Source of the DNA: Cognataquiflexum rubidum
GTDB taxonomy: Bacteria; Bacteroidota; Bacteroidia; Cytophagales; Cyclobacteriaceae
DNA length: 64,000 nt
Direction: 5' to 3'
Assembly: GCF_022538115.1 (NCBI RefSeq)
Contig: NZ_JAKZAL010000021.1
Span: forward strand, 1-64,000
A program made the position numbers and the translations under genes. Below the pieces are notes generated by a model that saw nothing but the letters and a program-made list of their open reading frames with translations, did not search any database and was not told where the DNA came from. Of this stretch, positions 16,611-25,216 are shown one piece after another; position 1 is the stretch's first letter, and every line of letters begins with the position of its first letter.

Positions 16611-16668
16611 TTGCGTAATGTATTCCATTTGGCATACATAGCGCAATGATTGCGTGAAGCAAAACGTT
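16611..16668. repeat. Putative attC-like recombination site upstream of the cassette gene
   Basis: A hairpin (TTGCG and ATGTAT at 16611-16623 against ATACAT and CGCAA at 16634-16646, with a 2x2 mismatch) is followed by GCAAAACGTT ending at 16668. The same ten bases end the two later sites. The first bases of the cassette, GTTAGTGGCA (16666-16675), are the exact reverse complement of TGCCACTAAC at the gene's end, as expected for an integron cassette. Confidence 0.5.
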
Positions 16669-16695
16669 AGTGGCAATTAAAGCAGACCCTCGAAA

Positions 16696-17436
16696 ATGGC
16701 AGACAGAATATTGAAAGACATACGATTTTACGAGAGTGAAAAACAGAATATTGAAGGACAAAGTATGCCTCACGAATTGGGTAAACTTTTCATTCCGACA
16801 AATGACACAAACTATATTGGACAACGAATTGCAAGGAAACTGAACGAACTAAAATATTCTTATGGCGAGTTTGACCATATTTATATCAACTTGACAACTT
16901 TCATTAAAGAGAATGAAATAATAGTATCTAACCGAAATATTGACAAACGAATTAAATACATAGATTTTGGAATTGACTCTGAAAAGTTAAACTCACTCCA
17001 CGACAGTGAAAAGGACAACTTTATAAAATCTACAACTTTCAAAGTTTTGACACACATAAGCCAAAACGAAGGTTTGGAATTAGTTAAGAAGACAGAAAAT
17101 TTATTGACAGAGTTTGACACAGAAATCAAAATCCATTTCAAAACAAAGGAAACAAATTCATATAAGGTTGACATTTATTATCAAATTAAAGCACTTAATG
17201 GTGGGACAAAGGCAATAATTGAATATAAAGACAGGAAAAACAATATTTGCAGAGTTGGTAATTATAAATTACAATTTTATGAAGACATTTATACTTTAGT
17301 TGACACAATAAATCTGACAGACGACAAAATTATATTAAAGCCGAAAAAATCATTTACCGCAGACATAGCAAATGAAAGATATAAAACACCAATAGAATTG
17401 AAAATAGAAGAACTAACAAAAATTAACTGCCACTAA
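16696..17436 (+). CDS. Hypothetical protein in an integron-like gene cassette
   Basis: 246 residues, soluble, no signal peptide or membrane segment; not recognised as a known family. It is rich in Lys, Ile, Asn and Glu and clearly more AT-rich than the housekeeping neighbours, which suggests recent transfer. The stop codon TAA lies inside the presumed left core site (CACTAAC), a classic feature of cassette genes. There is no promoter of its own that I can see. Function unknown; nearby genes give no hint because cassettes are independent units. Confidence 0.75.
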   Translation: MADRILKDIRFYESEKQNIEGQSMPHELGKLFIPTNDTNYIGQRIARKLNELKYSYGEFDHIYINLTTFIKENEIIVSNRNIDKRIKYIDFGIDSEKLNSLHDSEKDNFIKSTTFKVLTHISQNEGLELVKKTENLLTEFDTEIKIHFKTKETNSYKVDIYYQIKALNGGTKAIIEYKDRKNNICRVGNYKLQFYEDIYTLVDTINLTDDKIILKPKKSFTADIANERYKTPIELKIEELTKINCH

Positions 17437-17558
17437 CAGCAGCTTGGCAAAATGGCGGGTTTAGTGCTAAATTGAACATTTGGTTTTCAAATGAAGTTTA
17501 GTGCTAAATTGAAAGTAAGTGCTTCTAAATCCGCCACTTCGCCAAGCTGCAAAACGTT
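17428..17558. repeat. Putative attC-like site after the cassette gene
   Basis: Left core TGCCACTAAC (17428-17437), then GCAGCTTGGC (17439-17448), which pairs perfectly with GCCAAGCTGC (17541-17550), and the flanking AATGGCGG/CCGCCACT arms extend the stem. The right end is GCAAAACGTT (17549-17558). The loop holds two copies of GTTTAGTGCTAAATTGAA. A foldable imperfect palindrome with unpaired bases near the core is how integron attC sites are read. Confidence 0.55.
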
Positions 17559-17635
17559 GTGCTTCTATCAAAGTTTGTGCTTGGTTGACAGTGAAGTGCT
17601 TCGAAATCGCCACCTTCGGGTAGCTGCAAAACGTT
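17556..17635. repeat. Second, shorter attC-like site in tandem
   Basis: Repeats the right half of the preceding site: AGTGCTTC, AAATC, a CGCCAC segment and AGCTGCAAAACGTT (ending 17635). It carries no gene between itself and the previous site, like a site left after cassette loss. Confidence 0.5.
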
Positions 17636-17714
17636 ACCTATCCCTTCAAGAAACCCACTAAATTTCTAAAAGCACTCCAGTAAAACAATAATTGACCATC
17701 AACCCTAAAACCCC

Positions 17715-18617
17715 ATGACCAAAAAACGAATATTCTTTACCGGTGGATCAGGAAAGGCTGGAAAGCATGTGATACCTTACTTACTCGACCAAGGTCATCG
17801 GGTCATGAATGTGGACCTGACGCCTTTGAAATATCCGGGGGTGGATAACCTGACAGCGGATATCACTGACTCCGGGCAGATGTTCAATGCCATGAGTTCC
17901 TATGCCGCCTTGGATGAGTTGGAACCGGGAAATGGCATCCCAAAGTTTGATGCCGTCGTGCATTTTGCTGCAGTTCCCAGGATTTTGATCAAGCCTGACA
18001 ATGAGACTTTCCAGGTCAATACCATCGGCACCTACAATGTGATCGAAGCGGCTGTCAAGTTGGGTATCAAGAAAATCATCATTGCTTCCTCGGAGACGAC
18101 CTATGGAATCTGTTTTTCGGATGGGCCGACCGATCCCAAATCACTGCCCTTAGAGGAAGACTACGACGTCGATCCCATGGACAGCTATGGCTTGTCAAAG
18201 GTGGTGAATGAACACACTGCCCGCAGTTTTCAGCGCAGGTCGGGGTTTGACATTTATGCCCTTCGCATCGGAAATGTGATTGAACCCCATGAATATGCAG
18301 AACTTTTTCCCCACTATTTCAAAAACCCCGAAGTCCGCCGAAGGAATGCCTTCTGCTATATTGATGCACGTGACTTGGGACAGATTGTGGACCTGTGTCT
18401 GCAAAAAGATGACTTGGGTTTTCAGGTTTTCAATGCCGGCAATGACCATAACGGAGCGATTATCCCAAGCAAAGAATTGGCGGATCAGTTTTTTCCAGGG
18501 GTTCCTATTACCCGTGAATTGGGCGAACATGAGGCCTTATTTTCAAACCGAAAAATCCGCGAACTTCTGGGTTTCAAAGAGGAACACAACTGGCGGAAAT
18601 ATGTTAAAGGGGAATAA
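17715..18617 (+). CDS. NAD-dependent epimerase/dehydratase (extended SDR)
   Basis: 300 residues. Rossmann motif TGGSGKAGK at 9-17, substrate/catalytic motif YGLSK (Tyr and Lys of YxxxK) and HFAAVPR in the central strand. Extended SDRs of this kind modify nucleotide sugars or simple sugars and uronates; the substrate is not clear. It begins right after the cassette region on a normal-composition background and is followed by the bidirectional terminator with thuA. Confidence 0.88.
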   Translation: MTKKRIFFTGGSGKAGKHVIPYLLDQGHRVMNVDLTPLKYPGVDNLTADITDSGQMFNAMSSYAALDELEPGNGIPKFDAVVHFAAVPRILIKPDNETFQVNTIGTYNVIEAAVKLGIKKIIIASSETTYGICFSDGPTDPKSLPLEEDYDVDPMDSYGLSKVVNEHTARSFQRRSGFDIYALRIGNVIEPHEYAELFPHYFKNPEVRRRNAFCYIDARDLGQIVDLCLQKDDLGFQVFNAGNDHNGAIIPSKELADQFFPGVPITRELGEHEALFSNRKIRELLGFKEEHNWRKYVKGE

Positions 18618-18848
18618 TTTGCTTCATGAGGCAAATCCATATTTGCTGTCTAATTCCTTCGAAAAAGGCTGATACCAACGCATGAAAAAATAAGGTAATT
18701 TCTTGATTCGGTAATTTAAAATGGATCAGGTTTCCTATCAAAAACCCCGCGCAAATTATTTTTAACCATAACTTGGTTTTAGTTTTTAAAGTTTATGATC
18801 GCCATTCAAGCTAGCCGAAAAACAGTTTTTTTTGTTTTAGGGAAGAAT

Positions 18849-18884
18849 AAAAAAACAAAGCAGGTTGGTTAGACCTGCTTCGTT
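18849..18884 (-). terminator. Rho-independent terminator for thuA gene, possibly bidirectional
   Basis: A perfect 8-bp stem (AAGCAGGT 18858-18865, ACCTGCTT 18873-18880) with a 7-nt loop. The long T run is on the minus strand side, so it mainly serves the leftward ThuA gene. The 230 bp between it and the epimerase stop show nothing else. Confidence 0.8.
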
Positions 18885-18906
18885 TGAAAGGAGATAATTC
18901 AGGGTT

Positions 18907-19662
18907 TTAATCTATCGGAAATCCTTTGGCAGCCCACCAGATTCCCCCATAGATATGCTTGAGGAAGGCATCATCCAAAAATGCCCAGTCGGTATGGCCC
19001 ATCGCGGTGTAGAATATCCTCCCGCCGTCATATTCATTGGTCCAGGACATAGGGTGAAATTCTCCCATACCGTTTTTGGGATCGTAGGTTCTTTCATCCG
19101 CCGTGATCAGGACTTTTACATCAGGATTGAAATTTTTGAAGGCATAAATCTCGTCGGACCAAACCCACTTTTCAGGAAGGTGATAGGTTGCGGGATGCTC
19201 ACGGTTGACGACGTTCAGCTTCAAGGTCTGCTGATGCGGGTGGTTGAGAAACTGCGCTCCAATAAGCTTGGTATACCACGGCCATTCGTATTCTGTATCG
19301 GTAGCGCTATGGATGCCGACGATGCCATTTCCAGCTTGGACAAAACGTTGGATCACGGCTTTTTGCTCGTCATTGAAAATCGTCCCGGTGGTACTCATCA
19401 TGACCATGACATCATAGCGCTCCAGGTTTTTGTCAGTGATATAGCTTTCGTCCTCGGTAGTGTAAATATCAAATATCTGGTCCCGGGCGAGTTTTTTTAG
19501 TGCTACAACCCCGTCAGGAATAGACTGGTGTCTGAATCCTTTGGTCCGGCTGAAAACCAACACACGGAATTGGGGATTGCTTTGCGCAAATGTTTCCAAG
19601 CTCAAGCCCAGCATCATGATGCAGACGAGCAGTAGGGAGGATAGGTAGGTTTTTAGGTTCAT
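18907..19662 (-). CDS. ThuA domain protein, secreted
   Basis: 251 residues from the ATG at 19662. Signal peptide (ends TFAQ), then a glutamine-amidotransferase-like ThuA fold: RTKGFRHQSIPDG, GIVGIHSATDTEYEWPWY and YTAMGHTDW are family signatures. ThuA proteins are tied to trehalose and other glycoside use, and Bacteroidota carry many secreted copies; the biochemical role is not settled. The DNA directly upstream of the start codon is a 7-bp-phased repeat tract, so its promoter must lie in or behind that tract. Confidence 0.85.
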   Translation of the reverse strand: MNLKTYLSSLLLVCIMMLGLSLETFAQSNPQFRVLVFSRTKGFRHQSIPDGVVALKKLARDQIFDIYTTEDESYITDKNLERYDVMVMMSTTGTIFNDEQKAVIQRFVQAGNGIVGIHSATDTEYEWPWYTKLIGAQFLNHPHQQTLKLNVVNREHPATYHLPEKWVWSDEIYAFKNFNPDVKVLITADERTYDPKNGMGEFHPMSWTNEYDGGRIFYTAMGHTDWAFLDDAFLKHIYGGIWWAAKGFPID

Positions 19663-19673
19663 GTTAATTTTTA

Positions 19674-19797
19674 GTATCAAGTATCAAGATTTTAGCATCA
19701 AGTATTTTGAAGCGGGAGATTAGAGCCGAGAGCCGAGAAACAAGATTTTGGAGGCATGGCAACTTTCCAACCTTTCAATTTTTTAACTTTCTAACTT
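19674..19797. repeat. Long heptad repeat tract with G-phased 7-mers
   Basis: From 19674 twelve consecutive 7-mers begin with G: GTATCAA, GTATCAA, GATTTTA, GCATCAA, GTATTTT, GAAGCGG, GAGATTA, GAGCCGA, GAGCCGA, GAAACAA, GATTTTG, GAGGCAT. After 19760 the pattern shifts to AACTTTC/CAACCTT-like units. It fills the whole gap between the ThuA and VanX-like genes. Confidence 0.8.
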
Positions 19798-20550
19798 CTA
19801 CTTCACCATCTCAAATTTTTCCCCTGCTTCTTTTCTGGAGAATGCATTGAAATGCCACCATTCGGAGCCGATGCCGGTGAATCCACCATGTGCCATGACC
19901 TTCCTGAGGATTTCCCGGTTGAGGATATGTTCCTTGGTGATATTTCCTTCCAACAGCATCTGGGCTTCACGCTCGGGATAGGCCGGATAGCCAAAGAAAT
20001 CAAAAGGCGTCCCCATGTCTAAGGCCTCCCCGGTAACTTGCTTGGCCAAAGTAAGGTCCACGGCCACACCAAAATTATGCAAACCTCCTACTTTTGGATC
20101 GGCTACATACAGGGGTTTGACGCTATCGGGTTTGTCCAACTCATCCCAAAGGATCTGCTGCACGCTTTGGGGACGTACTCCATCATATACCAAAAAGGTC
20201 AAGTCAGGATATTCTTCTTTCAGTTTTTCGTGGGCTTTTTTGAGCATCTCGGCGACTTCAGGCTGCACATAGCACCTTGTCAGATCACCATACACATCTT
20301 TGCCAAAGAAATTATCAGTGGTAGAATATTTTAAATCCACAAAAATCCCCGGAATCACTACTTCCACATCCACCAACCCCGCATCGATGATTTTCTGTTC
20401 CAATTCACTGACCTCATACTTGATCTTAAACTGCTCGTCTCCGATTGCTACAAGATCATCGATTTCCACCCCGTTGGAAGTTTGTTCATTGATCTTGGAC
20501 TCGCAGGCGAGAAAGATTAGAAGGAAGATTATGTAGGATAGATTTTTCAA
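19798..20550 (-). CDS. D-alanyl-D-alanine dipeptidase (VanX/M15D family) lipoprotein
   Basis: 250 residues if started at the TTG at 20550, which gives a clean lipoprotein signal (IFLAC, lipidated Cys16). The open frame extends far upstream only because it runs antisense-free through the SDR gene in another frame, and that extension is rejected. M15 zinc and catalytic residues are all present: His158 and Asp165 in GGLHNFGVAVDL, Glu230 and His233 in SEWWH, and Arg126. Hydrolyses D-Ala-D-Ala-type dipeptides from peptidoglycan. It follows the SDR stop by 11 bp, so the two are probably co-transcribed. Confidence 0.86.
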   Translation of the reverse strand: MKNLSYIIFLLIFLACESKINEQTSNGVEIDDLVAIGDEQFKIKYEVSELEQKIIDAGLVDVEVVIPGIFVDLKYSTTDNFFGKDVYGDLTRCYVQPEVAEMLKKAHEKLKEEYPDLTFLVYDGVRPQSVQQILWDELDKPDSVKPLYVADPKVGGLHNFGVAVDLTLAKQVTGEALDMGTPFDFFGYPAYPEREAQMLLEGNITKEHILNREILRKVMAHGGFTGIGSEWWHFNAFSRKEAGEKFEMVK

Positions 20551-20561
20551 GGGAGAATTAG

Positions 20562-21320
20562 TTAAAGTTTTTTGGTGATGACAGTTGCTGAAGCCTGGGC
20601 TGTAGGTAGCATCACAATATCCGCCAAAACCACATGTCCCGGTCTGCTGACAGCAAAAGCGATGGTCTCTGCGATATCTTCCGGAGTCAGAGGCTGAAAT
20701 CCCTGGTATACTTTTTTGGAGCGCTCGGCATCTCCTTTGAATCTGACCATGGAAAATTCTGTTTCCACCAAACCCGGATGAACTCCGATCACCCTGATCC
20801 CAAATGGATTCAGGTCCATCCGCATGCCTTGTGTAATCGCATCCACAGCATGCTTGGAAGCGCAGTAGACATTGCCGTTGGGATAAACTTCCTTTCCGGC
20901 GATGGATCCGATATTGACGATTGTTCCTGATTTTCTTGCAATCATTACCGGCATGATTTCTTTCGAAACGTACAACAATCCTTTCACATTGATGTCCATC
21001 ATGGCATCCCAATCGTCAGTGTTTCCGTTTTGGATTGGGTCAAGTCCATGGGCATTTCCGGCATTGTTTACCAAAATATCAACATCCTGCCATTCTTTGG
21101 GAAGGTTGCCCAAAGCTTTTTGGACTGCTTCTTTTTCTCTGACATCAAAGCAAAGTGTCAATAAATCAGTTCCTGCCGGAAGTTCTTTTGCAAGATGTTC
21201 CAAACGTTCCTTGCGCCTACCTGTCGCGATGATGGCATAGCCAAGTCCTGCCAAGGCAATGGCTGTGGCTTTTCCTATTCCTGAAGTAGCTCCGGTAATG
21301 CACGCAATTTTCCTTTCCAT
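20562..21320 (-). CDS. Short-chain dehydrogenase/reductase (YdfG-like)
   Basis: 252 residues. Classical SDR: TGATSGIG at 9-16, NNAG in the central strand, catalytic Ser in IGSIAG and YCASK (Tyr and Lys). The C-terminal VLADIVMLPTAQ resembles YdfG/serine 3-dehydrogenase-type reductases that act on 3-hydroxy acids. NADP dependence is suggested by the GRRKERLE segment after strand 2. Starts an operon with the dipeptidase gene. Confidence 0.9.
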   Translation of the reverse strand: MERKIACITGATSGIGKATAIALAGLGYAIIATGRRKERLEHLAKELPAGTDLLTLCFDVREKEAVQKALGNLPKEWQDVDILVNNAGNAHGLDPIQNGNTDDWDAMMDINVKGLLYVSKEIMPVMIARKSGTIVNIGSIAGKEVYPNGNVYCASKHAVDAITQGMRMDLNPFGIRVIGVHPGLVETEFSMVRFKGDAERSKKVYQGFQPLTPEDIAETIAFAVSRPGHVVLADIVMLPTAQASATVITKKL

Positions 21321-21398
21321 AGCCTGAATCTAAAAATTATTGACATGGAATGAAACAGGGAATCTATGAAAGGAAAAAAAAGGATTGGGTAGGGTTTA

Positions 21399-21474
21399 GT
21401 GGTCAGTTTTTCAGTGGTCAGAATCCAGCGTAGCGGCTAAGGACTATGGACTATCGACCATGCACTATCGACTT
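21399..21474. repeat. Heptad repeat tract (TGGACTA family)
   Basis: In-phase 7-mers from 21440: AGGACTA, TGGACTA, TCGACCA, TGCACTA, TCGACTT. Before them GTGGTCA occurs twice (21399 and 21414). It lies between the SDR promoter side and the PorT-like gene end. Confidence 0.65.
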
Positions 21475-21480
21475 AAAAAA

Positions 21481-22266
21481 TTATTGGAAATTCAGATAGA
21501 GAGTAATGGATTTTCTTCTGATTTCGGAAATGGCATCCCTAAATGCGGGATTGGACTCTTCGGGTTTGTAGACATCCAACAAACCATGGGAAAAACGGAC
21601 CTCAGGGGAAAATTTGAAAAATTTGAAATACAGGTCAAAGCCCATACCCACATCAACCGTAAAGTCCTTTCCTTTGGTGACAAAATCTTCAATGTTTGCT
21701 TCTTCCTGATCTTTGGTACGGAACATGGCAGAACCGCCACCGGTAAAGAACATCCTTGTATTGTTAAACCTTTGCGCTTTGTACTTGAAGATCACAGGAA
21801 ATTCCACCATCGTGGCCTCGTTGATATAGGTATCTCTTTTATAGACAAATTCGTTTCCTGAATTTCCATTTCCTGGCACGGCTGTGAAATAATTGACATC
21901 TGTCCTGAACTCGTAAAATCCGACTTTGGGGGTGACCAACAAATTGAGCTGGTCATTCAGCCTGAAAGTCACCAAAAATCCCAAAGAAAAACCACCGGAA
22001 AATACCGGCACAATGCTTTGGATATTTTTCAGGTCAGTATTGGAAGGGTCGAGAAAGGCCTCGGAATATTTCATTCTCCAGGTGTTGGAATGCCCTGCTA
22101 GAAAGAATCCGTAAGAAATGAAGTTTTCATCCTGACCTGCTTTGCTGATTTCGTTAAACCGGGATTGACCACTGGCTTCTGCTATCAGAAAGAGTGCGCC
22201 AAAAATGGAGAGCGTTATTTTTCTCCGATATAAATTGAGCTGATTCCGAAAGTGAGCGGTTTGCAT
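21481..22266 (-). CDS. porT: PorT-like outer-membrane beta-barrel protein of type IX secretion
   Basis: 261 residues. A signal-like hydrophobic stretch (about 16-33, ending SGQ) precedes alternating beta strands (such as [13 protein letters not shown] and [20 protein letters not shown]), and the last residues SITLYLNFQ end in an aromatic-rich strand. Its place directly after ubiE is the conserved position of porT/sprT in Bacteroidota, and a T9SS cargo protein lies at 38.6 kb. The only good ATG overlaps ubiE by 52 bp, suggesting translational coupling. PorT identity rests on context plus fold. Confidence 0.75.
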   Translation of the reverse strand: MQTAHFRNQLNLYRRKITLSIFGALFLIAEASGQSRFNEISKAGQDENFISYGFFLAGHSNTWRMKYSEAFLDPSNTDLKNIQSIVPVFSGGFSLGFLVTFRLNDQLNLLVTPKVGFYEFRTDVNYFTAVPGNGNSGNEFVYKRDTYINEATMVEFPVIFKYKAQRFNNTRMFFTGGGSAMFRTKDQEEANIEDFVTKGKDFTVDVGMGFDLYFKFFKFSPEVRFSHGLLDVYKPEESNPAFRDAISEIRRKSITLYLNFQ

Positions 22267-22937
22267 TGGGTTTGTTTAAATCCGACTTTTTTCAATACTG
22301 AAAGGAAATTCTCTCCGTCAGGAAAGGCTTGGACTGACTCCGGCAAATAGGTGTAAGCAGCATTGTCTTTGGACACCAATTTACCGATCTGAGGCAAAAT
22401 ATATTTGAAATAAAAGTTATATCCTTGCTTCATGGGAAATTTTTTGGGTTTCGAAAATTCTACGATCACTGTTTTCCCTCCCGGCTTCAAAACCCTGTAC
22501 ATATCTGAAAGCCCTTTTTCAAGGTTTTCAAAGTTCCTGACTCCAAATGAAACGATGACAGCATCAAACTTATTATCCTCGAAAAGCAACTTCTCCGAAT
22601 CCCCCATCTGAAGGTCGATGATATGGTCGAGCTTTCTTTTCTTCATTTTCTTCTTGCCTTCCTCCAGCATCCCGGCAGAAATGTCCACACCGATCACTTT
22701 ATCAGGATTAAGGGCCAAAGCCTCAATGGCAAAGTCTCCCGTGCCTGTGGCAATGTCCAAAATCAGTTTTGGTTGGTCCTTCTGTAATAATTTAATGGCT
22801 TTTTTTCTCCAGGTGATATCTATACCCAAGCTCAGCAGGTGATTCAAAAAATCATATTTTTTGCTGATGTTGTTGAACATTTCGGCAACCTGTTCTTTTT
22901 TGCCTTCCTGCTTGTCTTTATATGGAACTACTGACAT
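22215..22937 (-). CDS. ubiE: Demethylmenaquinone methyltransferase
   Basis: 240 residues. SAM-dependent class I methyltransferase: [15 protein letters not shown] binds SAM, and [19 protein letters not shown] near the N-terminus and [24 protein letters not shown] are UbiE/MenG signatures (each cited only in part). In Bacteroidota, which use menaquinone, the reaction is the last C-methylation to menaquinone. Heads an operon with the PorT-like gene. Confidence 0.95.
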   Translation of the reverse strand: MSVVPYKDKQEGKKEQVAEMFNNISKKYDFLNHLLSLGIDITWRKKAIKLLQKDQPKLILDIATGTGDFAIEALALNPDKVIGVDISAGMLEEGKKKMKKRKLDHIIDLQMGDSEKLLFEDNKFDAVIVSFGVRNFENLEKGLSDMYRVLKPGGKTVIVEFSKPKKFPMKQGYNFYFKYILPQIGKLVSKDNAAYTYLPESVQAFPDGENFLSVLKKVGFKQTQCKPLTFGISSIYIGEK

Positions 22938-23119
22938 GTACGTGTTTCAAAATGTGCTGCAATATTACTAAGGAAACCCGAGCAATCGAAAATTGTTGGA
23001 AATTAATGCCTTTTCAATTTCTTCAAGGGATTTTAATCCTAGATTAAAATTTAAATATGTATCCGAATTATTGCACGTCCTTGACGGATTTCGAAATTTT
23101 CTAACTAAAAACCGAATCA

Positions 23120-23240
23120 AATAATTTCGGAGCGGGGAGGACCGACGGCGAACCGGGCCGGCGCTGGCCTTGTGCGTGGATAGGATTTTGCCGTCTTGAC
23201 CTTTTTGGCTACTTTTTTTGTCAAGAGAAAAAGTAGCTGT
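23120..23240. repeat. GC-rich dispersed-type element ending in a hairpin
   Basis: A GC-rich block (GGACCGACGGCGAACCGGG and onward) passes into CTTGTGCGTGGATAGGATTT and then a perfect 10-bp hairpin, GCTACTTTTT (23208-23217) with AAAAAGTAGC (23228-23237). Its composition contrasts with the AT-rich surroundings. It fills the middle of the 510-bp gene-free stretch between ubiE and engB; the rest holds nothing I can name. Confidence 0.6.
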
Positions 23241-23423
23241 AAAAATAAATGATCGATTTCATGAAGCCCTGAGAATTTCTTTAAAGTTCATTTTGGAAGA
23301 TCCATTAATCTGGGTACACAAGTAAAATTAATTGAACTAGCCTACGGGAAATTCCCAATAACCCGAAAACAGTTCGAATCTTGGCTCTTGTGGGTGTCTT
23401 GACTATTTTTAACCCAAATGGCT

Positions 23424-23431
23424 TACCTTTG
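23424..23431 (+). promoter_or_regulatory. Bacteroidota -7 promoter element (TACCTTTG) for engB
   Basis: A perfect TAnnTTTG match 17 bp before the ATG at 23449. It overlaps an upstream GTG, which is therefore unlikely to be the start. Confidence 0.6.
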
Positions 23432-23448
23432 TGGCAAACAATTTCGCC

Positions 23449-24057
23449 ATGATCAAAAAAGCGGTCTTTCTTACCAGCAACTCTGACTACACCAAGTGCC
23501 CTCCGCCGGATAAACCCGAGTTTGCCTTTATCGGTCGCTCTAATGTAGGCAAGAGCTCTTTGATCAACATGCTCACCAACCACAAAGGCTTGGCGAAAAC
23601 CTCTCAAAAACCCGGAAAAACCCAGTTGATCAACCACTTCCATATTGACGACAAATGGTATATTGTTGATTTGCCGGGATACGGATTTGCTGTAGCGAGC
23701 AAAGCCATGAAAGCAACTTGGGAGAAAATGATCCGGAATTACCTGACCAAAAGGGAAAACCTTGCGGCGATCTTTGTGCTCATAGACAGCAGACTTGAAC
23801 CTCAGAAAATAGATCTGGAATTCATCACTTGGTGTGGCGAAAACGGGATTCCTTTTGTACTTGTTTTTACCAAAGCAGATAAAAAAGGAATCGAAAAGTC
23901 CACTGCCAACGCCCGTGTTTTTCTGGACAAAGCCATCGAAATCTTTGGCGAAGAACCTCAATATTTTATCACTTCTGCCGAAAAGAAGGAAGGCCGCGAG
24001 GTTTTGGTCTCTTTTATCGAAGGTGAAGTGATGGAGTATTATCAAGGTAAAAAATGA
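23449..24057 (+). CDS. engB: Ribosome biogenesis GTPase EngB (YihA/YsxC)
   Basis: 202 residues from the ATG at 23449. G1 GRSNVGKSS at 29-37, G3 DLPGYG, G4 TKADK and G5 TSAEKKEG. Essential GTPase that assists large-ribosomal-subunit assembly; the YGFA after the DLPG box is typical of the family. Single-gene unit with its own promoter. Confidence 0.96.
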   Translation: MIKKAVFLTSNSDYTKCPPPDKPEFAFIGRSNVGKSSLINMLTNHKGLAKTSQKPGKTQLINHFHIDDKWYIVDLPGYGFAVASKAMKATWEKMIRNYLTKRENLAAIFVLIDSRLEPQKIDLEFITWCGENGIPFVLVFTKADKKGIEKSTANARVFLDKAIEIFGEEPQYFITSAEKKEGREVLVSFIEGEVMEYYQGKK

Positions 24058-24065
24058 TTATTCAG

Positions 24066-24270
24066 AAAACGGATATTTATTGATATTTGATATTGGGTCC
24101 GAAGCAATCGTTTACAGAAAATTTAAGATTAAAATCACTGATGGTTTTTCGTCATATGAAATAAATACCATAGGAGTCAAAGAATATCAAGTTGCGCTTC
24201 AAATTCCAAAGCCCACTTCTGAATAGGATATAATATCAATCAATATCCAATATCCATAATTATCAACTTG
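24066..24270. repeat. Heptad repeats flanking a decayed-looking stretch
   Basis: TTGATAT occurs twice in tandem at 24080-24093, and CAATATC twice at 24241-24254 followed by CATAATT; the two tracts are roughly complementary. Between them about 130 bp is open in one frame up to TAG but has no start codon. This covers most of the 320-bp gap between engB and the DUF5606 gene. Confidence 0.5.
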
Positions 24271-24324
24271 CTGAAGTCCGACATAGAAAGAACAAACTCA
24301 ATCCTTATAAATTATTGCCTAATT

Positions 24325-24354
24325 ATTGCTGATAACCATATCTTCCTATATTTG
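24325..24354 (+). promoter_or_regulatory. Complete Bacteroidota promoter for the DUF5606 gene
   Basis: ATTG (24325-24328), an 18-bp spacer and TATATTTG (24347-24354), 23 bp before the ATG. Confidence 0.75.
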
Positions 24355-24377
24355 CAGCCTTTAAATCAAAGCAGAAA

Positions 24378-24821
24378 ATGAAATTCAACGAAATCGCTAC
24401 CATCTCCGGCAAACCGGGTCTCTATAAAATCCTAAAGCCTTCACGTGGAGGTGTCATCCTCGAATCCATGGACGAGAAAAAAGGCAAACTTATCGCAGGT
24501 GCCAACCACAGGGTGTCTGTCCTTGCCGAAATCTCCATGTACACCATGACTGAAGAAGGTGCGACGCCTTTGGAAAATATCCTCAAGAGCATCGAAAAGG
24601 AATTTAAAGGCGATGTGGGGTTGGATGCGGATGCAGATGCCGACGAACTGAAAGCTTTCTTGAAGCACGTGCTTCCTGATTTTGACGAGGAAAAAGTATA
24701 TCCATCAGACATCAAGAAACTCGTCGCTTGGTACAAAATCATCCGCGAACATGCTCCCGAAGTTTTGGAAGATCAAGTGGAGAACACCGAAGAAACCAAA
24801 GAAACAGAACCGGAAGCTTGA
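24378..24821 (+). CDS. DUF5606 domain protein
   Basis: 147 residues, cytoplasmic. The N-terminal ISGKPGLYKILKPSRGGVI and the central LPDFDEEKVYPSDIKKLVAWY are the conserved blocks of this Bacteroidota-specific family (quoted as short signatures). The last 20 residues are a Glu/Thr-rich tail. No biochemical role is established. A strong promoter is present, and a terminator follows. Confidence 0.85.
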   Translation: MKFNEIATISGKPGLYKILKPSRGGVILESMDEKKGKLIAGANHRVSVLAEISMYTMTEEGATPLENILKSIEKEFKGDVGLDADADADELKAFLKHVLPDFDEEKVYPSDIKKLVAWYKIIREHAPEVLEDQVENTEETKETEPEA

Positions 24822-24856
24822 TTTCAATCAAAATATTGATGTTCAAATCTTAGAAT

Positions 24857-24886
24857 AAAAGTGGGGGTCTTTCCCCACTTTCTTTG
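24857..24886 (+). terminator. Rho-independent terminator after the DUF5606 gene
   Basis: A perfect 8-bp stem (AAGTGGGG 24859-24866, CCCCACTT 24873-24880) with a 6-nt loop, then a T-rich tail. Confidence 0.8.
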
Positions 24887-24910
24887 TTTATAAACCAAAT
24901 ATGATTTAGC

Positions 24911-25216
24911 ATGAATCTTCCTTTGATCACAGAAGCAGCCCATTCCCTCCAAAAGGATTTTGCACTCCCGGCAATAGCGGAAGCATTTTCCGAGGAGGAT
25001 TTGGTTTCCCTGCTGACTCCTTTGATCAAAACCATGCTCGACCGGGATTTCGAAAAACTCCTTCAGATCTGCTACAGGGTGGATTTGGGAGAAGAAAAAC
25101 TGAAAACCATCCTCCACAAATCAGATCCAGAAACTTTGGCTTCCGACCTTGCCCGTGCCTTGGTCGCAAGACAAATCCTGAAAGCCGAAATCAGAAGGAA
25201 GTATTCGGAAGGTTGA
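24911..25216 (+). CDS. Conserved small hypothetical protein
   Basis: 101 residues, predicted all-helical and soluble. The segment LLQICYRVDLGEEKLK and the C-terminal LARALVARQILKAEIRRKY look conserved and lineage-typical, but I cannot name a family. It starts 25 bp after the terminator tail of the previous gene, so it may be expressed by read-through or from an unseen promoter. The following 280 bp are AT-rich and show no feature. Confidence 0.65.
   Translation: MNLPLITEAAHSLQKDFALPAIAEAFSEEDLVSLLTPLIKTMLDRDFEKLLQICYRVDLGEEKLKTILHKSDPETLASDLARALVARQILKAEIRRKYSEG

Noticed and set aside
20551..21012. N-terminal extension of the VanX-like protein by about 154 residues
   Set aside because: It runs in another frame through the SDR gene, has no protein-family character, and the lipoprotein signal begins at 20550.
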